Below are positions 27,463-35,472 of a stretch of DNA of 64,000 nucleotides, in pieces. The translations under genes and the position numbers were made by a program. Numbering within the stretch: position 1 is the first letter of the stretch; each line of letters opens with the position of its first letter. The stretch lies in the NCBI RefSeq assembly GCF_034479615.1, contig NZ_CP140255.1, positions 3,100,001 through 3,164,000 on the forward strand. Direction: 5' to 3'. The notes beneath the pieces were generated by a model. That model had not been told where the DNA came from, did no database searches, and was given only the letters and a program-made list of their open reading frames with translations. This DNA is from Vreelandella neptunia. GTDB lineage: Bacteria > Pseudomonadota > Gammaproteobacteria > Pseudomonadales > Halomonadaceae.

Positions 27463-27792
27463 TTAATCCAAGTGATCCAGCGTGACGATAATGTCCTCTG
27501 TTGAGACATCCACGTTCCAGAAGGTATAGCTGTCCTCATCCTCATCAACTAAGCGAATATCGAAATAGGGGTTGGTATAGCCCGTTAGCGTCACTCGCTG
27601 GGTATCGCCGTTCATTAATACATCTTTACCCAGCACGTCCTCTTCCCAGCTCTTCGAGTCCCCTGGACTCACGTACATATAGTAGATGGTGTAACCCGTT
27701 CGGTTGGTGATATCCACATAGTAGTCAGCGGCCATCGCCAGCGATGAAGCACATAGCGCAACAAGCGCAAATAACAACGTTCTAATTTTCAT
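27463..27792 (-). CDS. Small secreted protein of unknown function
   Basis: The 109-residue product has a clear Sec signal peptide ([21 protein letters not shown], cleavage after AMA near residue 21). A mature part of about 88 residues is rich in Tyr, Asp and beta-strand-forming residues ([39 protein letters not shown]). It looks like a small periplasmic beta-sandwich protein. The acidic DEDEDS loop could bind a cation, but this is inference. It is divergent from sstT and converges on the 27048 gene. Confidence 0.78.
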   Translation of the reverse strand: MKIRTLLFALVALCASSLAMAADYYVDITNRTGYTIYYMYVSPGDSKSWEEDVLGKDVLMNGDTQRVTLTGYTNPYFDIRLVDEDEDSYTFWNVDVSTEDIIVTLDHLD

Positions 27793-27975
27793 TGGAAAGT
27801 TCCCTGGTCTTTTTTTAAAGTAAACAGCAAGTTGCGTGCTAAGTACATAGGCTGCACGTTTTTTTCTCCAGCCACCCGCGTCATGCTTGTAGCTGGTAGA
27901 ATATCGCCCCTTTCAGGCGCGTTAGCGGCTAAACGCCGCAACGTCACCCACCTTTTACTACCTGAGAGTTGCGCA

Positions 27976-29199
27976 ATGATCGCCACCGCCCGCACCGTTT
28001 TCCGGCCACTTATACGGCTGGGTCTTATCCCGCAAATTTTAATCGGTATCGTTGCCGGGGTATTGCTCGCCCTGTTTGCGCCAAACATTGCAAGCGATGT
28101 GGCCCTGCTTGGCCAGCTCTTTATCGCTGCTTTGCAGGCGGTGGCGCCCATTTTGGTGTTTGTACTGGTAGCCGCAGCGATCTCAGCTCATCAGAAAGGC
28201 CAACCCACCCACATTCGCCCCGTGCTGGTGCTCTATGTGGTAGGTACACTGATCGCCGCGCTGATTGCGGTGGCAGCCAGCTTCGTGTTTCCCACGGAGC
28301 TTACGTTAGATTTGGGGCAAGTTGACGGCAACCCGCCCGGGGATATTTTTAGCGTTCTACGCGACCTGCTGTTGAATGCGGTGGCTAACCCGGTTAGTGC
28401 ACTCATGGAGGCTAACTTTATCGCTATTTTGGCCTGGGCTATCGGCCTTGGTATGACCCTGCGCCAAGCTAGCGATACCACCCGCCAAGCATTGAGCGAT
28501 TTATCTGCAGCGATCACCCGCATTGTGACACTGGTGATTCGTTTAGCGCCGCTGGGTATCTTTGGTTTAGTGGCAGGCACGCTGGCAGAATCCGGCGTTG
28601 CGGCGTTGCTCAACTACGCCCAACTGCTGGGTGTGATTGTGGGCTGCATTCTGTTTGTCGCGCTAGTGAGCAACCCGCTGCTGGTTTACTTCACCACCCG
28701 GCAAAACCCTTATCCCCTGGTGTTTACGTGCCTGCGCGGCAGCGCGATTACCGCCTTTTTTACCCGTAGCTCGGCTGCGAATATCCCGGTGAACCTGGAG
28801 CTTTGCCGCCGCCTGAAGCTCGACCCTGACACCTACTCCATTTCCATTCCGCTAGGCGCGACGATCAATATGAGTGGTGCGGCCATCACCATTACCGTGA
28901 TCACTCTGGCGACCACTCATACGCTGGGCATTAGCGTCGACTTCCCCACGGCGCTGCTACTGTGCGTGGTTTCAGCGCTGGCGGCCTGCGGCGTTTCAGG
29001 CGTGGCGGGCGGCTCACTGATGCTGATTCCCATGGCCGCCAACCTGTTCGGTATTCCCACGGAAGTGGCCATGCAGGCGGTGGCGATTGGCTTTGTGATC
29101 AGCGTGGTACAGGACTCCACCGAAACCGCCCTCAACTCCTCTACCGATGTGCTGTTCACTGCTGCCGCTTGCCAGTCGCAAGAGGCGAAGCGCGCTTAA
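27976..29199 (+). CDS. sstT: Serine/threonine:sodium symporter SstT
   Basis: This 407-residue dicarboxylate/amino-acid:cation symporter (DAACS family) matches SstT closely in length and sequence: [51 protein letters not shown], and [19 protein letters not shown] near the C-terminus. The frame is open to 27832, but that upstream part is not like the family. The ATG at 27976 follows GAGAG and gives the family length. It should import serine and threonine with sodium at the inner membrane. There are about 180 bp of non-coding DNA upstream. Confidence 0.94.
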   Translation: MIATARTVFRPLIRLGLIPQILIGIVAGVLLALFAPNIASDVALLGQLFIAALQAVAPILVFVLVAAAISAHQKGQPTHIRPVLVLYVVGTLIAALIAVAASFVFPTELTLDLGQVDGNPPGDIFSVLRDLLLNAVANPVSALMEANFIAILAWAIGLGMTLRQASDTTRQALSDLSAAITRIVTLVIRLAPLGIFGLVAGTLAESGVAALLNYAQLLGVIVGCILFVALVSNPLLVYFTTRQNPYPLVFTCLRGSAITAFFTRSSAANIPVNLELCRRLKLDPDTYSISIPLGATINMSGAAITITVITLATTHTLGISVDFPTALLLCVVSALAACGVSGVAGGSLMLIPMAANLFGIPTEVAMQAVAIGFVISVVQDSTETALNSSTDVLFTAAACQSQEAKRA

Positions 29200-29269
29200 G
29201 CATTCACCCAGGGGAGTGGCTGCTCATCAAAGCCGCTTCCCCAGTACTTTTACCTAGTACTTTCCCACA

Positions 29270-30574
29270 TTAACGAGTGGATGTTTTAACAAGCCCCGCC
29301 AAACGCTCCCGTTCATCCTCTTCATAGAAACTCGGGTCATCAAATAAGTCACGCTGGGTATCATCGAAGATCATTTCCAATACCTCTGCACTACTTTGCA
29401 CCATCGGCTCAAAGTGTGCGGTATGCGTGACCACTGCCCTAATGCGGCGGCGGCGATAGAGCGCGTAGATACCTAGCAAGGTGAACACGCAAGCAATATA
29501 GAGCGGCAAGCCATGACCTCCCACTGCGCTCATCAGCGACCCCGCCGCTATCGGCGCCACGGCGCAGCCAGCCCCGTGCATTACCAGCATATCCGCCGAG
29601 CCGGAGACAATTTCATCCGGGTGGAGCTGGTCAATCAACTGCGCTACCGCCAGCGGGTAAAGGGAAAACGCCAAACCGCCCCAGATAAAATAGAACCCCA
29701 GCAGCACCTCGTGGCTGGGCGCAAAGGGCATGGCCGCTGCGATTAAGGCCGCGAGCAGCACCACCCAGATCATGACCTTAGGGCGGTCGTGTTTATCGGA
29801 GAAGCGCCCGATGGGAATCTGCAGCAGCGCGCCGCCAATAATCGCCACGCTCATCACCAGCCCGACCCCACCAATATCAAACCCCAACTGAGTGGCGTAC
29901 ACCGGGGTCATCGACCAGAATGCGCCCATGGCAAGACCCGACAACGCGGCGGAAGCCACCGCCAATGGCGCAAAGCCTAACAACGCGCTCAGGCTACTTT
30001 TGGGCCGCTCAGGTATTTTGGGCTGCACACGACGGGTCATGGTGATGGGTAGCAGCGCCCAACTGATCAAAATGGCGATCACCACAAAGAGTAAAAACCC
30101 GTCGGGTGAAGAGAGACGCAGGAGCTGCTGAGCCGTGGCCAGAGCGCCCAAATTGACCACCATATAGACGGCAAAAATACGCCCCCGCTCATGGCTGGCG
30201 GCTTGGCTATTCAGCCAGCTCTCAATCACGGTCACCAAGGTGATAAACGAAAGCCCATAGATCACCCGCAACGGTAGCCATACCCAGGGGTTGATAAACA
30301 CCAGGTGCAGCAGCGCCACCGATGCACAAATAGAGGCACAGAAGCCAAAGGTACGGATATGCCCCATGCGCCGAATTAAGCGTCCGCTAACCCAAGTACC
30401 GCAGATAAAGCCAACAAAGTAGCCGGACATAATTATCCCCAGCACCGCGCTGGAGAAGCCCTCCCCCGTTCCACGCAGGGTTAGCAGCGTATTCAACAAA
30501 CCGTTGCCTAGCAGCAGTAACGCCACGCTGTATAGGATCGATTTAACCGGTTTGAGCATTGCCAATGAACGCAT
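29270..30574 (-). CDS. MFS transporter, YcaD-like
   Basis: The 434-residue protein has twelve predicted helices, the MFS loop 2-3 motif in GTWVSGRLIRRMGHIR, the matching motif GRFSDKHDRPKV in the second half, and a charged cytoplasmic tail of about 55 residues (IFDDTQRDLFDDPSFYEEDERE). ESWLNSQAASHERGRIFAVYM is characteristic of YcaD-type members. The ATG at 30574 follows AGGA. The substrate is unknown. It is divergent from the XRE-cupin operon and converges on sstT. Confidence 0.88.
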   Translation of the reverse strand: MRSLAMLKPVKSILYSVALLLLGNGLLNTLLTLRGTGEGFSSAVLGIIMSGYFVGFICGTWVSGRLIRRMGHIRTFGFCASICASVALLHLVFINPWVWLPLRVIYGLSFITLVTVIESWLNSQAASHERGRIFAVYMVVNLGALATAQQLLRLSSPDGFLLFVVIAILISWALLPITMTRRVQPKIPERPKSSLSALLGFAPLAVASAALSGLAMGAFWSMTPVYATQLGFDIGGVGLVMSVAIIGGALLQIPIGRFSDKHDRPKVMIWVVLLAALIAAAMPFAPSHEVLLGFYFIWGGLAFSLYPLAVAQLIDQLHPDEIVSGSADMLVMHGAGCAVAPIAAGSLMSAVGGHGLPLYIACVFTLLGIYALYRRRRIRAVVTHTAHFEPMVQSSAEVLEMIFDDTQRDLFDDPSFYEEDERERLAGLVKTSTR

Positions 30575-30645
30575 TGCGCTTCCTCGCAGCAGCCAACCTA
30601 AAGGTCATGCATAAAGAGTGCCACTGGAAGCGGTTGTCACAATCA

Positions 30646-30690
30646 TTGACAGGCTAACGTTCTTTATATAGAACGTTCTCTAAAAGGAAC
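30646..30690 (+). promoter_or_regulatory. Promoter with tandem GTTC-N8-GAAC operator
   Basis: A consensus -35 box TTGACA (30646-30651) is followed by a -10-like TATAGA (30667-30672). Two head-to-tail GTTC-N8-GAAC palindromes (30659-30674 and 30675-30690) cover the -10 region with a 16-bp period. This suggests two repressor dimers and autoregulation by the XRE-cupin protein encoded just downstream. Confidence 0.55.
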
Positions 30691-30703
30691 GCGAGATAAA
30701 AAG

Positions 30704-31234
30704 ATGGATAAGCTTTCACTCAACACCCTAGGCCAACACCTTCAAGCACTTCGCCTTGAGCGGGGCCGGTCGCTGTCGCAGTTGGCCAATGAGGCGGGGA
30801 TTGCCAAATCCAACCTGTGTCGCCTTGAGCAGGGCAACGGCAACCCAACCCTGGATACCATTTGGCGGCTGGCGGTGCAGCTCAATGTGCCCTTCGGCAC
30901 CCTGGTAGCGCCAATCAACGTGCCGCTGGGTGAAGATGGCGTGCAGGTGCGCTTAATCGATCAAGGCAAGGATACCCCCCAGGTAGACGCTTACTGGATG
31001 CGCTGCGCACCGCATACATTGCGTCATGCTGAAGCCCATACCCCCGGCACCCGTGAATCACTCACGCTGATTAGCGGCTGGCTGGAAGCGGGGCCAGAGG
31101 GCGCCACCACAGTGCTGACACCGGGAGAGGCCATCACCTTTGCCGCCGACCAACCGCACTTTTACCGTACCCACGAAGCGGAGGCCACTTTGATGATGAC
31201 CATCACCTATGGTGCAGAAGGCCAAGCATCATGA
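30704..31234 (+). CDS. XRE-family regulator with C-terminal cupin domain
   Basis: The 176-residue protein has an N-terminal XRE helix-turn-helix (residues about 8-62; LRLERGRSLSQLANEAGIAKSNLCRLEQG) and a C-terminal small-molecule-binding cupin domain (residues about 100-172, with HAEAHTPGTRESLTLISGWL and DQPHFYRTHEAEATLMM). Its stop overlaps the azlC start by ATGA, so the three genes form one operon. The cupin probably senses an amino acid related to what AzlCD exports. The tandem palindrome over the promoter is its likely target. Confidence 0.9.
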   Translation: MDKLSLNTLGQHLQALRLERGRSLSQLANEAGIAKSNLCRLEQGNGNPTLDTIWRLAVQLNVPFGTLVAPINVPLGEDGVQVRLIDQGKDTPQVDAYWMRCAPHTLRHAEAHTPGTRESLTLISGWLEAGPEGATTVLTPGEAITFAADQPHFYRTHEAEATLMMTITYGAEGQAS

Positions 31235-31971
31235 GCCAAGCTGCCAGCCACTCTCCCGTTCGTAGCGCGCTGCAGGGCGTGCGTGAGGCCATCCCACTAC
31301 TGGGCGGCTACATTCCAGTGGCGTTGTCATTCGGCTTAGTCGCCACCCAGGCAGGCTTCAGCACGCTGGAGGCCACGGCTATTTCAGCGCTGATTTACGC
31401 CGGGGCCTCGCAGTTTCTGTTTGTCGGTATGATCGCCACCGGCGCACCGCTGTGGCTGGTGGTAGCGATGACGCTGCTGATTAACGTGCGCCATGTGGTG
31501 TACGGCCCTAACCTGGCGGCGCTACTGCCGCGCAGCCGCCACTGGCCCTGGTTGATGCACGGCCTCACCGACCAGGTGTTTGCACTAGCCCTAACCCGGC
31601 TGCCCCAACTGCCCGAGGTAAAGCGTTTTAGCTGGTTTTTGGGCGCATCACTGCTGGCCTGGGGCGCCTGGATAATTGGCACCGCGGTGGGGGCTACCGC
31701 CGGTGAGGCCTTTACCGCCCGCTGGCCGCTGCTGGGTGAGATTATGCCCTTCGCGCTGCCCGCGCTGTTTTTGACCATGGTAGCGCCGCGCTTTACCGAT
31801 AAGCGCTGGGCAGTCGCCATGGGCTGCACCATTTTAGCGGCGCTGTGTTTGACCCTGGTCGGCTGGAGCAACGTGGCGATTCCCTTAGCCGCCGCCTGCG
31901 GCGCGCTGTGCTTCTACTCCATGCAGTTCTATACGGTAAAATTCACCACCAGCAGGAGGCGTGAATCATGA
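31231..31971 (+). CDS. azlC: AzlC-family branched-chain amino acid exporter subunit
   Basis: The 246-residue inner-membrane protein fits AzlC: PLLGGYIPVALSFGLVATQAGF, ALIYAGASQFLFVGM, LLINVRHVVYG. Together with the small AzlD partner it exports branched-chain amino acids or analogues. Both ends overlap neighbouring genes by four bases. Confidence 0.92.
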   Translation: MSQAASHSPVRSALQGVREAIPLLGGYIPVALSFGLVATQAGFSTLEATAISALIYAGASQFLFVGMIATGAPLWLVVAMTLLINVRHVVYGPNLAALLPRSRHWPWLMHGLTDQVFALALTRLPQLPEVKRFSWFLGASLLAWGAWIIGTAVGATAGEAFTARWPLLGEIMPFALPALFLTMVAPRFTDKRWAVAMGCTILAALCLTLVGWSNVAIPLAAACGALCFYSMQFYTVKFTTSRRRES

Positions 31972-32303
31972 GTACTGCACTCTGGCTAGCGGTCGCGGTT
32001 TCTGCCATTGGCACGTTGTTGATGCGGGTAGTGCCGTTTCTATGGATGCAGCGCCGCCTCAACAGCGAAAGCGGCCTTAATAACATGCCCCAGTGGCTGG
32101 GTATTCTCGGCCCGCTGATGATTGCCGCCGTGCTGGGGGTGTCCATTGTGCCGGTTAACCCAAGCGCTATTTCCTGGATCGCCACCGCCATCGGGCTTTC
32201 CATCACGCTGCTGGTGTGGTCGCGGGTACGCTCACTGGGCTGGCCAGTCGCGGCCGGCGTCGCGGTATTTGGGATGGTGGAGGTCGCGGCCTTCATTTGG
32301 TAA
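31968..32303 (+). CDS. azlD: AzlD-family small exporter subunit
   Basis: The 111-residue protein with four hydrophobic segments starts at an ATG overlapping the azlC stop. It matches AzlD in size, position and in the motif TLLMRVVPFLWMQRR near the N-terminus. It is the small partner required by AzlC for export. It is the last gene of the XRE-cupin operon. Confidence 0.9.
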   Translation: MSTALWLAVAVSAIGTLLMRVVPFLWMQRRLNSESGLNNMPQWLGILGPLMIAAVLGVSIVPVNPSAISWIATAIGLSITLLVWSRVRSLGWPVAAGVAVFGMVEVAAFIW

Positions 32304-32375
32304 TGCTTTGCATTAGCTTTTACGTCATGCCATCATCCCGGCTCTTAAATCCGAGCCAATCGTAAAGTGACATTA

Positions 32376-33356
32376 ATGTTAAAAGCACACACCCATCGCA
32401 AGCAGGTTTTTATGAGTGTGCTGCTGTTAACGCTGACGGCGCTACTGCCATTAATGGCAGCCGCTAACACGCCAAGCAGCCCCCCGGAACCGCCACGCAT
32501 TGTGACGCTTTACCAGGGGGCGACCGACAGCGCCGTCGCCCTTGGACTGACGCCTATTGGCGTCGTCGATTCCTGGCTGGAAAAACCCATGTACCGCTAT
32601 CTGCGCGATGCGCTTGATAGCGTCGAGCATGTGGGGCTGGAAACCCAACCCAATCTGGAAAAGATCGCCTGGCTTAATCCAGACCTAGTGATTGCCAGCG
32701 ACTTTCGCCATGCGCGAATAGCGCCGCTACTGGAGGCCATCGCCCCCACGGTTTCAGCACCTACGGTGTTTAACTTCCAAACCACGCTCACCATGGTGGC
32801 TAATGCCACTGGCCGCGAAGCGCAGGCGAATGAGCTGCTTGAGCAATGGGATGATCGTGTCGCCGACTTTCGTCAGCAGATTGCCACCCGGCTAGGCAGC
32901 GAGTGGCCGCAAAAAGTGGCCGTGGTGCGGTTTAAAAGCGACCACGTGCGTATCTATACCAGCGGCTTTGCGGGCTCAATTCTTGATGAACTGGGCTTTG
33001 CTCAGCCGGATACACTGCAAAGCCAGAGTTGGGGAATGAAGCTTTCCAGTACTGAAAACATTCCGGTGCTGGATGCCGATGCCCTCTTTATTCTGCTTGA
33101 GCCCGATGACCCCGCTATTGCAGATAATTACCAGCACTGGGCCTCACACCCACTCTGGCAACAGCTGTCAGCGGTACAAAGCGGACGCGTATTTGAAGTG
33201 GAGCCGGTGAGTTGGATGATGGGCGGTGGCATACTGGCGGCCAACGCCATGCTGGATGATCTGTATAGCCACTATGGGCTGTTGCAACCCGAAGCGGCGC
33301 ATTATCAGGCTTGCCTGCCTCGCTCCTCCGGCCGTGGGGAGCCTAAACCATGCTAA
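32376..33356 (+). CDS. Iron-siderophore ABC transporter, periplasmic binding protein
   Basis: The 326-residue protein has a signal peptide (hydrophobic core SVLLLTLTALLPLMAAA) and the class III substrate-binding fold of FecB/FhuD-like proteins: RIVTLYQGATDSAVALGLTPIGVVDSW, NLEKIAWLNPDLVIASD, and WASHPLWQQLSAVQSGRVFEVEP. The frame extends to a GTG at 32367. ATG 32376 is used, but ATG 32412 would also leave a usable signal peptide. It overlaps the first permease gene by seven bases and opens a binding protein-permease-permease operon. Confidence 0.9.
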   Translation: MLKAHTHRKQVFMSVLLLTLTALLPLMAAANTPSSPPEPPRIVTLYQGATDSAVALGLTPIGVVDSWLEKPMYRYLRDALDSVEHVGLETQPNLEKIAWLNPDLVIASDFRHARIAPLLEAIAPTVSAPTVFNFQTTLTMVANATGREAQANELLEQWDDRVADFRQQIATRLGSEWPQKVAVVRFKSDHVRIYTSGFAGSILDELGFAQPDTLQSQSWGMKLSSTENIPVLDADALFILLEPDDPAIADNYQHWASHPLWQQLSAVQSGRVFEVEPVSWMMGGGILAANAMLDDLYSHYGLLQPEAAHYQACLPRSSGRGEPKPC

Positions 33357-34354
33357 ACAGTGCTGCCGCAAAAAGTATTGGCCTGCTACTTGGCACGCTG
33401 CTGGCGCTGGGCGCCTTTTTCGCCAGCGTGATGCTAGGCACAACGGAGATCCCCCTCTCCGCTCTATTCGGTTCGTTCGCCCATTACGACCCTACCAACA
33501 TCGCCCACATCATTCTTTTAACTGAACGCTTACCCCGTGCGGTAATTGCCGCTCTGGTGGGCGCCAGCTTAGCCACTGCCGGGGCACTAATGCAGACCAT
33601 GACGCGCAACCCGCTGGCGTCGCCGGGCATTCTGGGCATCAATGCAGGCGCGATGTTTTTTGTGGTAGTGGCAGTTTCGCTATTGCCGCTGCACACCCCC
33701 GCTCACTACGTGTGGGCCGCGCTATTGGGGGCACTCGTTGCGTCCATACTGGTGGTAATGCTTAGCCGCGGCCGCCACGGTGAGCTTTCACCGCTGCGGG
33801 TCGTGCTGGCAGGTGTAGCAGTGACGGCAATGTTTGTGTCGTTCAGCCAAGGGCTACTGGTCATTGACCAGCAAAGTTTTGAAAGCGTGCTTTATTGGCT
33901 GGCGGGCTCAGTGTCGGGCCGCGATCTTTCATTGGTAGCGCCCTTATTGCCGCTTTTTGGTGGAGCACTGCTGCTCAGCGCACTGCTGGTACGTCACGCC
34001 AATGCGCTGTTGCTGGGCGATGACATGGTCACTGGACTCGGTATGCAGGCCACCACCATCAAGCTGCTGCTAGGACTGATTGTGATTGTGCTTGCGGGTA
34101 GCTCCGTGGCGCTGGCGGGCATGATCGGTTTTGTCGGCTTGATTGTGCCCCATATGGCGCGGGGAATATTTGGCATCGACCATCGCTGGCTGCTACCTGC
34201 CTGCGCGCTATTGGGTGCCTGTTTGCTGCTACTGGCCGATCTTGGCTCGCGCTTTTTAATGCCACCCCAGGAGATCCCGGTTGGGGTGATGACCGCGCTG
34301 ATCGGCACGCCCTTCTTTATCTATCTGGCACGACGCAAGATGGCTGGCCAATGA
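33350..34354 (+). CDS. FecCD-family siderophore ABC permease, first
   Basis: This 334-residue permease has the FecCD/BtuC signature: RLPRAVIAALVGASLATAGALMQTMTRNPLASPGILGINAG near the N-terminus and GMIGFVGLIVPHMARGIFG in the second half. About nine to ten helices are predicted. The ATG follows GGGGAG. It forms the membrane channel with the next gene. Confidence 0.93.
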   Translation: MLNSAAAKSIGLLLGTLLALGAFFASVMLGTTEIPLSALFGSFAHYDPTNIAHIILLTERLPRAVIAALVGASLATAGALMQTMTRNPLASPGILGINAGAMFFVVVAVSLLPLHTPAHYVWAALLGALVASILVVMLSRGRHGELSPLRVVLAGVAVTAMFVSFSQGLLVIDQQSFESVLYWLAGSVSGRDLSLVAPLLPLFGGALLLSALLVRHANALLLGDDMVTGLGMQATTIKLLLGLIVIVLAGSSVALAGMIGFVGLIVPHMARGIFGIDHRWLLPACALLGACLLLLADLGSRFLMPPQEIPVGVMTALIGTPFFIYLARRKMAGQ

Positions 34355-35388
34355 GAGCAAACGCTACGTCCACCCTCAATAGCACGGCAAAAAACGACAG
34401 TAATCGCTTACTACGTCGCCTTTTGATGCTAAGCCTTTTATTGCTAGTAAGCGCCGGGCTGTCGCTCTGTTTAGGCAGTTTTCCCACACCACCGCTGCAG
34501 GTGCTAGACGCACTAACGGCCCCGCAAAACAGCGATATCGCCTTTATTATTTGGGAGCTGCGCCTTCCGCGCATCGCGCTAGCAATACTGGTCGGTGCCG
34601 CCCTGGCAATAGCGGGGGCGATTCTGCAAAGCATTGTGCGTAACCCGCTAGCCTCCCCGGATGTGATCGGCATTACCAGCGGTGCGGCGCTGGCGGCGGT
34701 GGTGTTCCTATCCCTATTGAGTTCGACCCTTAGCATTCACTGGCTGCCCGTTGCCGCCATGCTGGGAGCACTGGTTTCTGCACTGCTGGTGGTTAGCCTG
34801 GCCTGGAAAAACGGTATTAGCCCATCGCGCATGGTGCTGGTCGGCATTGGCCTGGCGGCGGCCATGGGCGCTGGCACCACACTATTAATCGTGATCAGCG
34901 ATGACTCTGCCGCTATGACCGCCTATGTATGGCTAACCGGCAGCCTTTATGCGGCGCAGTGGGACGATGTGTGGGGCCTATTGCCGTGGTTAGTCGTCGC
35001 GGTGCCTATCAGCCTACTCTTCGCCCGCCATGCGGATGCCATGGCCCTGGGTGATAGCGTTGCCGAAGGGCTTGGAGTGGCGATTTTGCGCAGCCGATTA
35101 GCATTGCTGGCCTGCAGCGTGGCGCTGGCAGGCGCCGCGGTGGCGTTTGCCGGTGGCTTAAGCTTTGTGGGATTAATTGCGCCCCACTTGGCGGCCAAGC
35201 TGGTGGGGCGAAACATGGCACGCCTGGTGCCTACATCAGCGTTGGTCGGCGCCTTGATTGTGCTTTACGCCGACCTGCTGGGCCGGGTAGCGTTTTTACC
35301 CAAAGACCTGCCTGCGGGCATCTTTGTTGCCGGAATAGGCGCGCCCTTCTTCGTTTATTTACTGCATAGATCGCGAGCTCGCTTTTAG
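34351..35388 (+). CDS. FecCD-family siderophore ABC permease, second
   Basis: The 345-residue paralogue of the previous gene has LRLPRIALAILVGAALAIAGAILQSIVRNPLASPDVIG and GGLSFVGLIAPHLAAKLVG. Its ATG overlaps the preceding stop. The two permeases probably assemble as a heterodimer served by the ATPase at 37882, which is not in this operon. Confidence 0.93.
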   Translation: MRANATSTLNSTAKNDSNRLLRRLLMLSLLLLVSAGLSLCLGSFPTPPLQVLDALTAPQNSDIAFIIWELRLPRIALAILVGAALAIAGAILQSIVRNPLASPDVIGITSGAALAAVVFLSLLSSTLSIHWLPVAAMLGALVSALLVVSLAWKNGISPSRMVLVGIGLAAAMGAGTTLLIVISDDSAAMTAYVWLTGSLYAAQWDDVWGLLPWLVVAVPISLLFARHADAMALGDSVAEGLGVAILRSRLALLACSVALAGAAVAFAGGLSFVGLIAPHLAAKLVGRNMARLVPTSALVGALIVLYADLLGRVAFLPKDLPAGIFVAGIGAPFFVYLLHRSRARF

Positions 35389-35400
35389 CGCGAATTGACG

Positions 35401-35428
35401 AAAAAAAGCGGCGCCCCAAAGGCGCCGC
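35401..35428 (-). terminator. Terminator of the TonB receptor gene
   Basis: GCGGCGCC / GGCGCCGC (35408-35415, 35421-35428, loop CCAAA). On the minus strand it is followed by seven T. It can also end the plus-strand permease transcript. Confidence 0.9.
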
Positions 35429-35472
35429 CAAACAGTATCGAGCACAAAACATAGAAAATAGAAAGCGGCTGA

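Noticed and set aside
27793..27975. Riboswitch upstream of sstT
   Set aside because: No conserved glycine, lysine or other known riboswitch core could be recognised in the 180-bp leader.
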